Positions 10,400 to 20,794 are shown, numbered from the stretch's first letter. The stretch is DNA of 64,000 nucleotides from Mycosarcoma maydis (GCF_000328475.2 NC_026478.1:1984001-2048000), one strand, 5' to 3'. The notes: generated by a model not told the origin, from the sequence alone. Made by a program: numbers and translations.

Positions 10400-10712
10400 A
10401 TGTTTGGAGGTGCACCACGTCAACCCAGCCCAAAGGAGGCTGCTGCTGCTCAGATGCAGGCACGAGCCACTTTGAAACAGTTTGCTGTGTATGCTGCAGG
10501 TCTTTGGTCTGGTAAGTGCTTGCTCGCGGCTGGAATCTCGCTCTGATGCACAAGAAACTGCTGAGGAGAGAATGTAAGGCGCGCGGAATGGTTGGGTAAG
10601 ATGGGCAATGCTGACTATATTGATTCTGCTTTCGCTGGTGTGAATCGCGACGAACACAGCCCCCCTTGCTCTGTACTACCTCAACGAGCTGCTCGGACGC
10701 CACATTGCTTGA
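10400..10712 (+). CDS. TOM5: Small mitochondrial outer-membrane import subunit, Tom5-like
   Basis: Two exons, 10400-10511 and 10660-10712, joined through a GT-AG intron of 148 bases (donor G|GTAAGT, branch-like CTGAC at 10611-10615, acceptor ACACAG). The product is 54 residues: it begins MFGG, continues with a Pro-rich then Ala/Gln/Glu helical stretch, and has one hydrophobic segment (about residues 26-46: TLKQFAVYAAGLWS|APLALYY). This matches Tom5 in length (yeast 50 residues), opening and single tail anchor. Tom5 is a small TOM-complex subunit that helps pass precursors to Tom40 and aids assembly. The gene is divergent from TRM44. Sequence similarity in such a short protein is limited, so an unrelated small membrane protein is possible but less likely. 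Confidence 0.72.
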
Positions 10713-11758
10713 TACAACAGCTTCACGAATGACAGTCTCGACGACGACTGGATACGCCGACACCAGCATACACATTGCCGTGTAGGCGTATCTTGCTCAT
10801 GTACCATTCCACTGCTGTGAAAGGCAATCACGAAATGACCAAGAAGTGCATAGTCTAGACGCCTCAGTCCTGTTGGTGCTGAGCACCAACAGGTCCCGCT
10901 CGAACTACGAACTGACATACATTTCCCACTGCAAAACGTGAAAGATTCACGATTCCTTCGTCAACGCTTGCTCACAAACTGCACGGTTGTCGCGGCAACG
11001 AAGCAGAAGCGGATGCCCGTCTCGACGCACTACGTTTCTGCAACTTCATTTGCCCCCGTCGAGGCCTTCCGCATGTGCGTGCAAGCAGAGAGATATAGTG
11101 TGAGACAAACATGGCACTGTGCTGTAAGCTTGACAAACCGGATACTTTCTGGTTCTTATTTGGCGGATCTGTTGCAGACGCTCTTGTCACTGAGAAGGAA
11201 GGGGAGACGACACGGACGAAGAGCACCGGAACGAGCTTGCAGCTAAGGCCGACCTCCAGAGAGCACATTCACGGTGCTGTCTTACGCTTTTCCCAGAGCC
11301 TCTCAAAGCTTACAATGCCTGCTTACTTTTGGATCTCAACTACTCCCAGCAGTCACGAGTGCTGCCGCACGAGCTGCGTGCGATCCAGTTGTGAGAATAC
11401 CCAACCTCGTTGTCACACGTCTGCACTCAAGCACCCAGCTTTCCAAGCGCTCCTATTTGCCTGACATTGCTGGAGGCACAATCGTGAACTGCTTGCACAG
11501 GTGGTTTGGCCGCGTCCAGCAACAGTGTGGTGTGTCGAGCAAGACTGGGCGAGCTTCGTGATGACCGCACATAGAGAACGCAGGCTCGCACATACACACT
11601 CATGCTGCACATTGCATGTGTCCATAAAAGACAGAGAACAGTTGGCACTTTGGCAATCGTGGCTCTCGGCCAAAAATATATACAACGCTCTTATTCTACC
11701 AATGCTGAGCTCTCACCAAATCTTCAAACAAGCAGCAGCCGTATCGCCAGTCGCTTAT
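10713..11758. other. Intergenic region between TOM5 and the RRP5 3' end
   Basis: No supportable gene. The open frames are short and low in content. It holds a strong hairpin at 10869-10893 and single heptamer units at about 10945 and 11483. Confidence 0.5.
10869..10893. repeat. Perfect 11-bp inverted repeat with 3-base loop
   Basis: The arms CCTGTTGGTGC and GCACCAACAGG are separated by TGA. It lies 157 bases beyond the TOM5 stop. It could form a stable RNA hairpin near the TOM5 transcript end or be a palindromic protein site. There is no T-run after it. Confidence 0.8.
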
Positions 11759-14700
11759 CTACTCGTCATCCTCCTCTTCCGCCTCATCCTCGACCGTCTG
11801 GTTCTTACTGTTGATCTCGTCGACAAATGCCTTGGCCCTCGCTAGGACCTTCTGTTGACTCTTCACATCCCCATTCTTCTTTTCGTACTCCAACCACTTT
11901 TTCAACAGACTTTTACCTTTCTTGGCCGTCAACTTCAACGTCATTGTCCTCTCGAACAGGTTCCTCACCTGAGCCTGATTGTCTTGCAACCTCGACTCTT
12001 GGTCCAAGTACTGCCACCACAGATCCAACCGTTTCGGGTAGCTGTCTACCAGACCCTCAAAGATGGTTCGACCGCGTTCGGCGTCTCCCAGCTTGAACTC
12101 GTTGATGGCAAAGGCAGTGATGGTGGACGTGTGTTCTCGCTTGTCCAAAGCTTGCATTGCTCGAGGCAACAGCGCTCGAGCAGCATCCGCTTGGTCGGTG
12201 CGCAGGTAGAAGCGAGCATATTCAATCCAGAACTCTGGCAAGACAGAGTATTTGGCCTTTGCTTTCACAAAGAGTTCTTGTGCCTCTTCCGTCTTGGAGC
12301 TCGTCTCGAAGATGTTGATCATCTTGAGATACATGCTGAATCCGTCGTTGGCCTGAACGGCTTCCTTGAACGTCGAGTCCAGAGTCTCGTCCGATCCGTA
12401 CGTGTTTTCGAGGTTGAGCAAGGCGATCCAAACATTCATGCGTTCTTGCTCTTCACGGTAGTTGATGACTTTGAGCGCGCGACGCGCGATCTCGCGTGCA
12501 CGGTCGACGTCCGACAGTTGCAGAGCAAACGACATGAACTGGATCCAGAGGAACGACGAGTTGGGCGAGCCCAGAAGAAGACGCTCGTAGTCGGTGGCTG
12601 ATTCAGGTGCTTTGGAAGCAAGGTCCGCGGTGAGGTCCTCTTCGAGCGCGTTCTTGCGAGACTTTGCTTGGGCTTTCGCCTTAGCCTTTTCCTTGCGCTG
12701 CGCCGCTTTCTTGGCTGCTCCGGTTTCCGAGTCAGAGTCATAGTCCGAGTCGGATTCGGAGGAAGACAGACCGTTGTCCGATTCCTCATCGTCATTGGCA
12801 CCGGCGGACCAAGAGAATCCACCGGAGAGCGCAAGAGACGGAACGGCTGACTTTTTCGGCTTGGAGTCGTCTTGGTTGTCTTCGTCATCGCTATCTTCGT
12901 CCATCTCAACAAAGTCGCCTTCCTCATCGCTCTCTTCGTCCTCGTCCTCATTCTCGTCTTCGTTGGCCGAGTCTGCATCAGCTTCAGCCTCGGCTTCTGC
13001 CATCTCCTCGTCTTCATCTTCGTCACTGCTGTCCTCAAAGTCAGCAGCATCGAAATAAGATGGCTTCAGCCCAAAGCTGATCTTCTTCTTCTCCTCGTTG
13101 ATCCTCAGCACGATTGCCCTCACCTTGTCGCCCACCCTGAAAGCCTTCAAGGCCTCGTCCGCCTTGCCATCGCTGAGCTCGTTCATGTGCGCCAGACCGG
13201 AAACGTTGGTGCCCTCGATCTGAACAAAAACGCCAAAGCCAATGATATTCTTGACGAAACCTTTGACCTTGTCGCCCACCTTGAAGTCGGCCAATCTCTT
13301 GGGACGCTTCTTAGCGTCGAGCAGGGCGCGTTCTTCGGCACGCTCTGCACGAGGCTTGATGCTGCCTGGAGTGGATTTGAGCGACATCTCGATCTCGTTG
13401 TTGTGCACGTTGGTGTCCATGATGGTGCCGGAGACGACTTGACCGACGGTGAAACGGGTCTTCCAGTCACGAACAAACTCGTCAAACAGCTCACGCACCT
13501 GGACACGCGCATCGAGCTTGCGGCCGACGGTGACAAACAAACCGACATTCGTGATGGCTTTGACAAAGCCACGTACCTTTTGGCCCTTGGCGAGGTCGCT
13601 GATCGAGGAGATTTCCGGATCGGTGACTTCGGCGGAGTCAGAAGCAGCGACGCGCGACGGGCGAGTGGAGATGACAGCGCTCTTGCCATTCGACTTGAGC
13701 GACACGATATAGCATTGGAGGGTCTGGCCGGGGCTGGGCAGGGAGACGTTTCGGGAGAAGTCGTCCGCCAGGTCGGTCACGTGAAGCGTAGCACGAGTAG
13801 CAGTGCCAAGAGCGACGACGCAGTCCAGGTACTTGTCGTTTTTCTGAATAACGCGACCTTGTACCACATTCCCCTGCTTGACTTGGCCTGAGGTGGATCC
13901 GTTGTTTTCAACGTCTTCACTCTTGCTGGAGCGGACCTTGTCAGCTACAATCACGATGCCCTTGGCAGGGTTCTTGGCCGACACAACAAGATCCTCGATC
14001 TCCTGATCCTCCTCAAGACTCTCAAGAAGCTCTTGAGATGTCGTGTTGCGCATCGAAGCGAGCACGGAAAGCGACAGCAATGCACGCACTCCCGTGGGCA
14101 CTAGCGTCAGCACCACCACCTCCTTGTGCACGGCCGCAACTTTACCAGTGACCTTGTCACCTACTTCGACCGCATCCACGTTGAGCTTGGCCAGGTATTC
14201 GGGTAAAGTCTGCTTGATGCTACCCACAACCTTCTGATTCTCATAGTCGACCTCGGTGATCCTGATCTTGATCACCTTGCCTTCGGTGAAGCTGCTCTTG
14301 ACGTCGTTGAAATCGTTCTCGCTCACTTCCCTGCCAGGCACGAGCGCCTTCAATCCACCAAAGAGGCTGACGATGAGCGAGTTGGTTTGGACGCGGAAGA
14401 CGGTAGCGTTGGTCACGACGCCGATTCGTGCATCTTGCATCGAGGCAACGATGGGCAGATCCGACTTGACGAGCGATTTCTTGAGCGTAAGCACAATCCT
14501 GTTGCGGTTGGGATCTACATCCATGACACGCGCTTTGACCGAAAGACCCGGTTTGTAGCGTTTCTCGGGTTGCGTAAGCTTGACGTCGGCAAAGTGATTG
14601 GAGAAGACGACGCCATCCACGTGACCCTGCAACTGGAGGAAGATTGCATTGGGTAGACCCAGCTTGATGATGTTGGCAGTGACGACTTCGCCGACTTCGA

Positions 14701-16450
14701 CTTCTGAAACACGCATGAATTTGCGCTCCAGCACAGATGCTTTGAGCGATAGCTGCAAGGTGCGATCGGTGGGCGAGTGACCGACGACACGAGCCTTGTG
14801 CACCGTTTCCTTGGCAAACGGGCCGGAAGAGGGTGGCAGCGACACAACGTGGTCATCCGAAACTTGTGAGATGTGAACAAAGCCGCGTAGATCAGTGTCA
14901 TGAACAGAGACGACGAGTCCCCAGTCGTTGATGGTCTGCACCACGGTCACCTTGAGAATAGCACCGATCGGGTAAGCGTGCTGAAGCAGCTGCTGATCTT
15001 TGGCGACTGGCGCCTCGAGAGCAAGCACCTGCGGCGCCAGCGAGAGGCCAAGTTTGCGCTCGTGCTCCGGGATGTCGCTCTGCAAGGCAGTGGAAGGCGG
15101 GCTGAGCAAGTCCCACAGCACACGTGCTACGTGCTTGGATCCCTCCTTGTAAACGTCAGAAATGTCTTTGCCTTGTGGGAGCTCGGGAAGATGGAAACGA
15201 TCGATAGTAGCATCAAACATGCCAAAAAGCTTGACGTTGAGACCGGTGGGGAGTGCAGCGGTGACAAGAACCTTAGTGAGCGTACCAGGGAGGATGGCGG
15301 TAATGCTGGGAGTGTGCTTGATCGGGCTGGTCGAGACGGTCTTGGGATCGAGCGTCGCTTCAAAGCTGCGCTTGCTTTCCGGAATCTTGGTGATTTTGGC
15401 AAAGACAACGCTGCCTACCTCAAGTGACTTGCCGTTCTTTCCTGCGTGGAAGCTGGCGGGGAGTCTGGCTACATCGCTGAAGCCAACGAAGCCGCGGAAC
15501 TCGGGGATTCCGCTGTCGAGCATGTAGCCGTGATCTTCGACACTCGAGATGGTTGCAGAGAGGGATGCGCCGACGTCAAGATCCGATATGGACACGCCCG
15601 TGTTGACAAGGTGAGGGGAAAGCGAGAGCTCTACACGACGAGACTCCTTTTCATACTCGCCTCCCTCGCGGGTGGGCCGGCCCTTGGCAACATCGCCAGA
15701 GTGAACTTGGACGACGCTAGCGACCAGCCATTGTCCGACATGGAAGAGTTCAGACAGCTCGGGGACCTTTGTGACATCCTTCTTTGACCGCTTGTTTGGT
15801 GCGCTGTTGGTTTCTGCATCGTCGTCATCGCTCTCGCTGTCCTCCTCCGTGCTCATATCTTCATCTTGGTCATCGTGCTCAGCGCTCGCATCAGCAGCGA
15901 CCTGGAGACGATGTGTAAACTGTGGGCTGATCTGTGTGGCAGGAATATGGCCGAGCATCTGGTTGGGCAGTGAGACGACAACGGCGATTGGGTGGATGGC
16001 GAGGACGGAGCAAAGCAGACGAGAGCCAGGAACGAGACGTTTATAGTTGATGTGCTCGATTCGGTGGTGCTCGCTCTTCTCTGCGCGCATCGTAGGTGCA
16101 CTTGCGGCAGCAGGTGTGCGCTTCTTCTTAGTATCGTTGCGTTTCTCACGATTGTGCTTTTGCTTGATCTTGTTACGTTTCGCCAATGCTTGTTCATCCT
16201 TTGCGTCCTTGAAGAGGAGCTCGTTGGCAGCGGATTCGGAACGAGCTTCGCGCTTTGCCTCCCTGAATTCGAGCGGCGTCAAGCCAGAGCTTCCGCCACG
16301 GGGGAAGTCGACTTCCTGTGCCGAAAGTAACGAGGAGGAAGGAGTCGAAGTTGTGGCAAGAGCGGCGTTCTTGTTCTTTTTAGTCGCACCGAATTTGGAG
16401 GAGCCGGTCGCGGCTTCCTCTGCTGGCCTTGATCGTTTGATACCAGGCAT
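11759..16450 (-). CDS. RRP5: rRNA biogenesis protein Rrp5 (PDCD11)
   Basis: Nucleolar scaffold required for both 40S and 60S pathways, acting in processing of 18S and 5.8S rRNA. Single exon, 1563 residues. A basic N-terminus (to about 130) is followed by a long series of S1 RNA-binding repeats, about ten to twelve, from about 140 (GSRLLCSVLAIHPIAVVVSLP) to about 1135 (last: GDKVKGFVKNIIGFGVFVQIEGTNVSGLAHMNEL). A strongly acidic Glu/Asp/Ser region runs about 1140-1240. A C-terminal HAT/TPR-like helical repeat domain starts near 1270 (ATDYERLLLGSPNSSFLWIQ) and ends in an acidic tail. The order S1 array, acidic linker, HAT domain is diagnostic. The length is slightly below yeast Rrp5 (1729). It is divergent from the transporter gene. 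Confidence 0.96.
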   Translation of the reverse strand: MPGIKRSRPAEEAATGSSKFGATKKNKNAALATTSTPSSSLLSAQEVDFPRGGSSGLTPLEFREAKREARSESAANELLFKDAKDEQALAKRNKIKQKHNREKRNDTKKKRTPAAASAPTMRAEKSEHHRIEHINYKRLVPGSRLLCSVLAIHPIAVVVSLPNQMLGHIPATQISPQFTHRLQVAADASAEHDDQDEDMSTEEDSESDDDDAETNSAPNKRSKKDVTKVPELSELFHVGQWLVASVVQVHSGDVAKGRPTREGGEYEKESRRVELSLSPHLVNTGVSISDLDVGASLSATISSVEDHGYMLDSGIPEFRGFVGFSDVARLPASFHAGKNGKSLEVGSVVFAKITKIPESKRSFEATLDPKTVSTSPIKHTPSITAILPGTLTKVLVTAALPTGLNVKLFGMFDATIDRFHLPELPQGKDISDVYKEGSKHVARVLWDLLSPPSTALQSDIPEHERKLGLSLAPQVLALEAPVAKDQQLLQHAYPIGAILKVTVVQTINDWGLVVSVHDTDLRGFVHISQVSDDHVVSLPPSSGPFAKETVHKARVVGHSPTDRTLQLSLKASVLERKFMRVSEVEVGEVVTANIIKLGLPNAIFLQLQGHVDGVVFSNHFADVKLTQPEKRYKPGLSVKARVMDVDPNRNRIVLTLKKSLVKSDLPIVASMQDARIGVVTNATVFRVQTNSLIVSLFGGLKALVPGREVSENDFNDVKSSFTEGKVIKIRITEVDYENQKVVGSIKQTLPEYLAKLNVDAVEVGDKVTGKVAAVHKEVVVLTLVPTGVRALLSLSVLASMRNTTSQELLESLEEDQEIEDLVVSAKNPAKGIVIVADKVRSSKSEDVENNGSTSGQVKQGNVVQGRVIQKNDKYLDCVVALGTATRATLHVTDLADDFSRNVSLPSPGQTLQCYIVSLKSNGKSAVISTRPSRVAASDSAEVTDPEISSISDLAKGQKVRGFVKAITNVGLFVTVGRKLDARVQVRELFDEFVRDWKTRFTVGQVVSGTIMDTNVHNNEIEMSLKSTPGSIKPRAERAEERALLDAKKRPKRLADFKVGDKVKGFVKNIIGFGVFVQIEGTNVSGLAHMNELSDGKADEALKAFRVGDKVRAIVLRINEEKKKISFGLKPSYFDAADFEDSSDEDEDEEMAEAEAEADADSANEDENEDEDEESDEEGDFVEMDEDSDDEDNQDDSKPKKSAVPSLALSGGFSWSAGANDDEESDNGLSSSESDSDYDSDSETGAAKKAAQRKEKAKAKAQAKSRKNALEEDLTADLASKAPESATDYERLLLGSPNSSFLWIQFMSFALQLSDVDRAREIARRALKVINYREEQERMNVWIALLNLENTYGSDETLDSTFKEAVQANDGFSMYLKMINIFETSSKTEEAQELFVKAKAKYSVLPEFWIEYARFYLRTDQADAARALLPRAMQALDKREHTSTITAFAINEFKLGDAERGRTIFEGLVDSYPKRLDLWWQYLDQESRLQDNQAQVRNLFERTMTLKLTAKKGKSLLKKWLEYEKKNGDVKSQQKVLARAKAFVDEINSKNQTVEDEAEEEDDE

Positions 16451-17579
16451 GGTGTAATAGAGCCCGCTGCTGATCTTGCAGAGAGTGGGAGTGTGTGCGT
16501 GACGAACAGTGGCAGCAGGCGAGAAGGCAAGAAGGGGGGCACCGAGGGTCTCGTTGTCCTAGCTAGAGCTCTGGCGTTGTTCTTGTGAGAAGCTTCAACT
16601 CTGCTTGGGAAAAGTTGCAAAAACGAAACTTTTTCGTCCAACAACCAACTCCCACTTACGATTCGTGATTACAACTTACACAAGGCACGAGGGGAAAAAA
16701 ATATCAGACAAAAAATCGTGAATCGACCAAGATCCCGGATGTCGGAACACGGAGAAGGTGTTTTGAAAGGCTTTCACTAAAAACAGGGTCTAACAAGAAT
16801 TTCAAAATTCGTGATTCGTGATTCGTGATTTGTGATTCGTGATTGCATGCGTGACGATTCACGATTCTGTGCTCACGTTCACGCCTCGCCCACGATGTGG
16901 TGTCCCTTCGTCAGCTGCCGGACTTACTATCTATCGCTCATGCGCTTTGCATGGCAATCAGTCGATTTCTACAAACTTGACAAACATGAAAGTGAAATAG
17001 CCAGAAGAGTGAGAAGTAGCTCACTGCACATCTGTAATGCGACCTGCCAAGTGGCTGCGAACGTCATGAGCGCCGTTTCTTCTCCACGTATACGAGCTAG
17101 CGGCCGAGTTTCCACGGTGAACAACGATCACAAGGTATCCTGTCAACGAGGAAGCTCAGAAGAGACTGTGCCGAGCTCGCAGGAATCCAGCTGCAGAAGC
17201 GGATCGTATACTCTGTTGTAGCCGACAGGGTGGTTCCATGTATACCGACCATGCTTTCGTCGAGAGGACCAATCAAAAGCGGAGACCCAATCGTGAATCT
17301 CGAAATTTGGCCGGTGAATAACCGGCATGACCACCGAGAAAAGTAAATCACGAATCACGACACGGAGGATTTGCGCTGTCGAACGATTCGTGATGCGTGC
17401 GTGATTCTATTAGTCGTGAGTGAGTGTATTACCGCTGCTGACTTCATCACGCGAGAAGTACAGCCTGTCTACGCCTTCGCGGCTTGAATTTTCCATCTCC
17501 TCTTCGTTTCCTTCTCATCCTCACCAATCCATTCTCGCCGTGGCACGTACGAAGCACAGCGCTGTGCAAGGAAACTAGA
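16451..17579. other. Divergent promoter region RRP5 / transporter
   Basis: No gene is called. Many heptamer units occur (16660, 16715, the array at 16807-16841, 16855-16870, 17290, 17346-17360, 17383). A small inverted repeat GCCGGT-GAATA-ACCGGC lies at 17310-17326. The frame continuous with the transporter upstream of 17580 has no ATG. Confidence 0.55.
16807..16841 (+). repeat. Five-unit heptamer array
   Basis: ATTCGTG three times, ATTTGTG once, ATTCGTG once, in perfect 7-base register. It is the longest direct array I see in the window. Confidence 0.9.
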
Positions 17580-19319
17580 ATGGTGATGTCCAATCACGTC
17601 GTCGACGAGCAGACCTCGTTATTGGCTTCGCATGACCAAGGCTCAAAGAGAACAAACTATCAAGCTACACCACATCACCAGGACAACAACGGCGATAACT
17701 CCACGACATCCTCTTCGCCAACACAGAATGAGTCAGATGACCATGTCAAAGTTATGCCGCCACTGCGCAAGCTTGCGCCTCTCCTCACTGCTGTTTGGGT
17801 TCCCGTCTTTGTCGCCAGCATGGACGGAACTGTCACCGCTACACTCATCTCGAGCATCAGCAGCTCCTTTAACGCATCCGAGCAGGCACAGTGGCTCGGG
17901 TCCGCCTACCTTCTCTCGGTCGCCTGTTTCACGCCCCTCTATGGCCGTCTAACTGACATTGTAGGACGTCGCAACTGCATGTTCATCGCGCTTACCTTCT
18001 TCACTACCGGCACCTTGTTGTGTGGTCTTGCCACCTCGATGAATGTGCTCATCTTCGCCCGTGCGCTAGCTGGAGTAGGAGGCGGAGGTCTCACTACAAA
18101 CACCAGCATTATCCTTTCAGACGTAGTCCCGCTCAAGAATCGTGGTCTGTTGCAAGGCTTGACAAACATCATCTTTGGTTTGGGCTCGGGCCTCGGTGGG
18201 CCCATCGGCGGTTGGATGAACGATACCATCGGATGGCGACGTGCTTTTCTGATCCAGATTCCGTTATTGCTTGCCGACTATGTGCTAGCGTTTGCCTTTG
18301 TCAGGGTCAAGACGCCCAATAGGCTCGTACATCAGTCCAAGTGGGAGAAGCTCAAATCGATCGATTTCGCGGGTGCCTTCTCGCTCGTGCTGGGTCTTTC
18401 AAGTACCTTGATCTCACTGAGCCTGATGAGCGCCAACGACGTGCCCTTGTCGCATCCGACGGTGTGGGCTGGATTTGTGATCGGGTTCGCCAGTATCAGC
18501 TTCTTTTTCTACGCAGAGGCCAACATCGCACGCACGCCCATCTTGCCACTACGTCTCATCACGCAGCGCTCCGGGGCTGCGGTGGCATTCGCCAATTTCT
18601 GCCTCTCAGTTGTCTCGTTTGGTACGCTGTACCACTTGCCTCTTTTCTTTCAAGCCGTTAAGCTCGAGACGCCTTCGTTGGCTGGATTGCATCTCATTCC
18701 GAACAGCATTGCGCTCAGTGTTGGCTCGGTGCTGGCAGGTGTGGTGATGCGAAGCTCAGGTCGGTACTACAGGTATAACCTGATCAACGCAATGATTATT
18801 ACCGTCTCGATTGTCTGTGTCGCACTTTTCACGCGGTCCAGCTCGGAAGCTTTCACCTATGCTTCGATCGTACCACACGGGTTTGGGACAGCCGGCGTCC
18901 TGACCTGCACTTTGATCGCGCTCATCAACTCAGTCCCTCGATCCGACGTAGCCGTTGCCACGAGCATGTCGTACATGGCACGCAACACGGGCCAGATCCT
19001 GGGCGTTTCTGGCGGTGGTACGCTCTTCCAAGCGCTACTGAAGAGGCAGCTGCGACAGAGGATCACCGGCAAGGGAGCTGACGAGATCATCTCTGAGATC
19101 AGACACAAGACTTCCATCGTGCCCGAATTGCCGAAAGAACTGCAGGAGGCAGCGATAGAGTCGTACGCATTTGCATTGCGATGGGTCTTCATTGGTATCG
19201 CAATCGTTAGCGTCGGGACAATCATTGGAAGCGCATTGATTGAGGATAAGGAGTTGCCGTCTTATGAGAATGCGAAGCCGGACTCAGATGATCAAGCGCA
19301 ACATGGAGATTGTGAGTAG
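17580..19319 (+). CDS. Major facilitator transporter, DHA2/Fnx1-Vba-like
   Basis: Single exon, 579 residues from the first in-frame ATG. The cytosolic N-terminus is polar (about 1-60). The first membrane helix follows with VPVFVASMDGTVTATLI, then LGSAYLLSVACFTPLYGRLTDIVGRR (family motif A-like GRLTDIVGRR). Later blocks are RALAGVGGGGLTTNTSIILSDVV, RGLLQGLTNIIFGLGSGLGGPIGGW and WRRAFLIQIP. These match drug:H+ antiporter-2 type carriers with about 14 helices, and are close in style to fungal vacuolar basic-amino-acid transporters (Vba, Fnx1) and to multidrug exporters. The substrate cannot be decided from sequence; a vacuolar amino-acid role is the preferred inference. Confidence 0.85.
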   Translation: MVMSNHVVDEQTSLLASHDQGSKRTNYQATPHHQDNNGDNSTTSSSPTQNESDDHVKVMPPLRKLAPLLTAVWVPVFVASMDGTVTATLISSISSSFNASEQAQWLGSAYLLSVACFTPLYGRLTDIVGRRNCMFIALTFFTTGTLLCGLATSMNVLIFARALAGVGGGGLTTNTSIILSDVVPLKNRGLLQGLTNIIFGLGSGLGGPIGGWMNDTIGWRRAFLIQIPLLLADYVLAFAFVRVKTPNRLVHQSKWEKLKSIDFAGAFSLVLGLSSTLISLSLMSANDVPLSHPTVWAGFVIGFASISFFFYAEANIARTPILPLRLITQRSGAAVAFANFCLSVVSFGTLYHLPLFFQAVKLETPSLAGLHLIPNSIALSVGSVLAGVVMRSSGRYYRYNLINAMIITVSIVCVALFTRSSSEAFTYASIVPHGFGTAGVLTCTLIALINSVPRSDVAVATSMSYMARNTGQILGVSGGGTLFQALLKRQLRQRITGKGADEIISEIRHKTSIVPELPKELQEAAIESYAFALRWVFIGIAIVSVGTIIGSALIEDKELPSYENAKPDSDDQAQHGDCE

Positions 19320-19779
19320 AATCGGCTCGATGCTTTTCACATAACCAGCTTTTGAACCTTTTAAATAGATGGTAGTTGCCATCCGTCGAGCTGTGAACCT
19401 GTGAAACGAGAATGAGCTTGAGGTTGTGAGGTCATGAAGCTTTGCCAGCCACGAGTCACAAGCACGAAGTGTTGTTCGCTAGGTAGTCGAGAGTGACGCT
19501 GGACGCCATTTCTCTTCACTCTACGCGCAACGCGACTTGACAATAGCATGCGTGATAGATGATATACTCGTGAATGAGAGCGTGTAGCTAGAAAAATAAA
19601 TGAATGCACTCACAGACGACTCGTCATAAGTCGTGAGCGTTGCTTCGGTGTTGATCCGAATTTGATAGCACTAGCCATTTATCTTCCGACCTAACTCGTG
19701 CGTCTTCGCCACTTGTTGTTCACTCACTCGGCATCACTTTTAGTCTAGCACAAAGGCACGACGAACTGCAACATCCGGA
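19320..19779. other. Intergenic region between transporter and APC10
   Basis: No gene is seen. It contains degenerate relatives of the heptamer unit (for example CTCGTGAATG near 19568 and AAGTCGTGAG near 19629) and the probable APC10 promoter. Confidence 0.5.
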
Positions 19780-20794
19780 ATGGAACACATTGTAGTTGCC
19801 AGCACGAGCCGTGGGACGACAGCTACAACACCAACGTCCAACAGCAAACGGAAACGATCTCGTCGCATCTACGATGTCGAAGGCAAGTTTTACTCTTATG
19901 TATCCTGTACATGCACAGATAGTGCCTCTCATGCTGATTTGCTTGCTCTTTTCTGCCTTGTTCGCCCTGACAGACCGAACCACAAAAGCAGACGTTGGCT
20001 CATCACCGGGCACACAGTGGACTCTATCGTCGTACAAACCCGGTTCAGGCGTCGCAGAACTCCGGTCCTCCGACCTCACAAAGCTGTGGCAATCGGATGG
20101 CAATCAACCGCATCTGATCAGCATCCAATTCTCACGACGTACTTGTGTCACTCACCTTTCGATCTATCTGGATGTCAAGCAAGACGACTCTTACACTCCG
20201 ACGAAAATCGCGGTCAAAGCGGGCACGAATTATCACGATCTAACGATGGTGAGGCAGAGAACGTTTGATGCACCGCAAGGTTGGAAGCACTTCAACATGA
20301 CACCGGGGAGTGTCGATGCGGTGACGGCGGAAGAGGACGAGGAGGCTGATGGAGAGGATGGTCAAGACGATGCAACGCAAGAGAGTGCACCCGCAGGACC
20401 CGCAGGGGAGCGAGATGACGATGATCAAGGAGAGTCCCAAGGTATCCGAGTGTGGTTGATTCAGGTTTGCATCTTGGCCAACCATCTCAACGGTAAGGAT
20501 ACGCATATCAGAAGACTCATTGTTTTCGGACCCCAACCAAGCGACGCGCCCAACCCACAAGGGCTGAAGAGACCGACTAATGGACTCACACATTCAATGC
20601 TGCTACCACCTCAGGTCAGACTCCGAAACGAACAGGCGTCGAGCGGTCACAGTCCAAACGTCACGTTGGCTCAGTTGCTTTCCCTGCAAAACGCGGCCAG
20701 TGTTGATGTTCAAGACGACCAAGCCGGCGACGAGAGCGCAGCTGGTGCGGTGTTACGCAGAACTGGGCTTAATTTATTCGGCAACATCCGCTGA
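19780..20794 (+). CDS. APC10: Anaphase-promoting complex subunit Apc10/Doc1
   Basis: Substrate-recognition cofactor of the APC/C ubiquitin ligase; with Cdc20 or Cdh1 it forms the D-box receptor. Two exons: 19780-19882 and 19974-20794, 307 residues. The intron uses a GC donor in perfect context (AAG|GCAAGT) and acceptor CTGACAG; a second acceptor 18 bases downstream (AGCAG, exon from 19992) would also keep frame. The DOC domain begins at about residue 47 (TQWTLSSYKPGSGV), with LWQSDGNQPHLISIQF and YLDVKQDDSYTPTKIAVKAG as family landmarks. An acidic insertion splits the domain (about 175-210). The protein ends in Ile-Arg, the IR tail that docks on Apc3/Cdc27. The basic N-terminal extension contains KRKRSRR. 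Confidence 0.93.

Noticed and set aside
12872..13891. 339-residue plus-strand frame within RRP5
   Set aside because: Antisense to S1 repeats and the acidic linker of RRP5; no independent support.
17484..17579. N-terminal extension of the transporter frame
   Set aside because: The extended frame opens on TTG, not ATG; the first ATG is at 17580.
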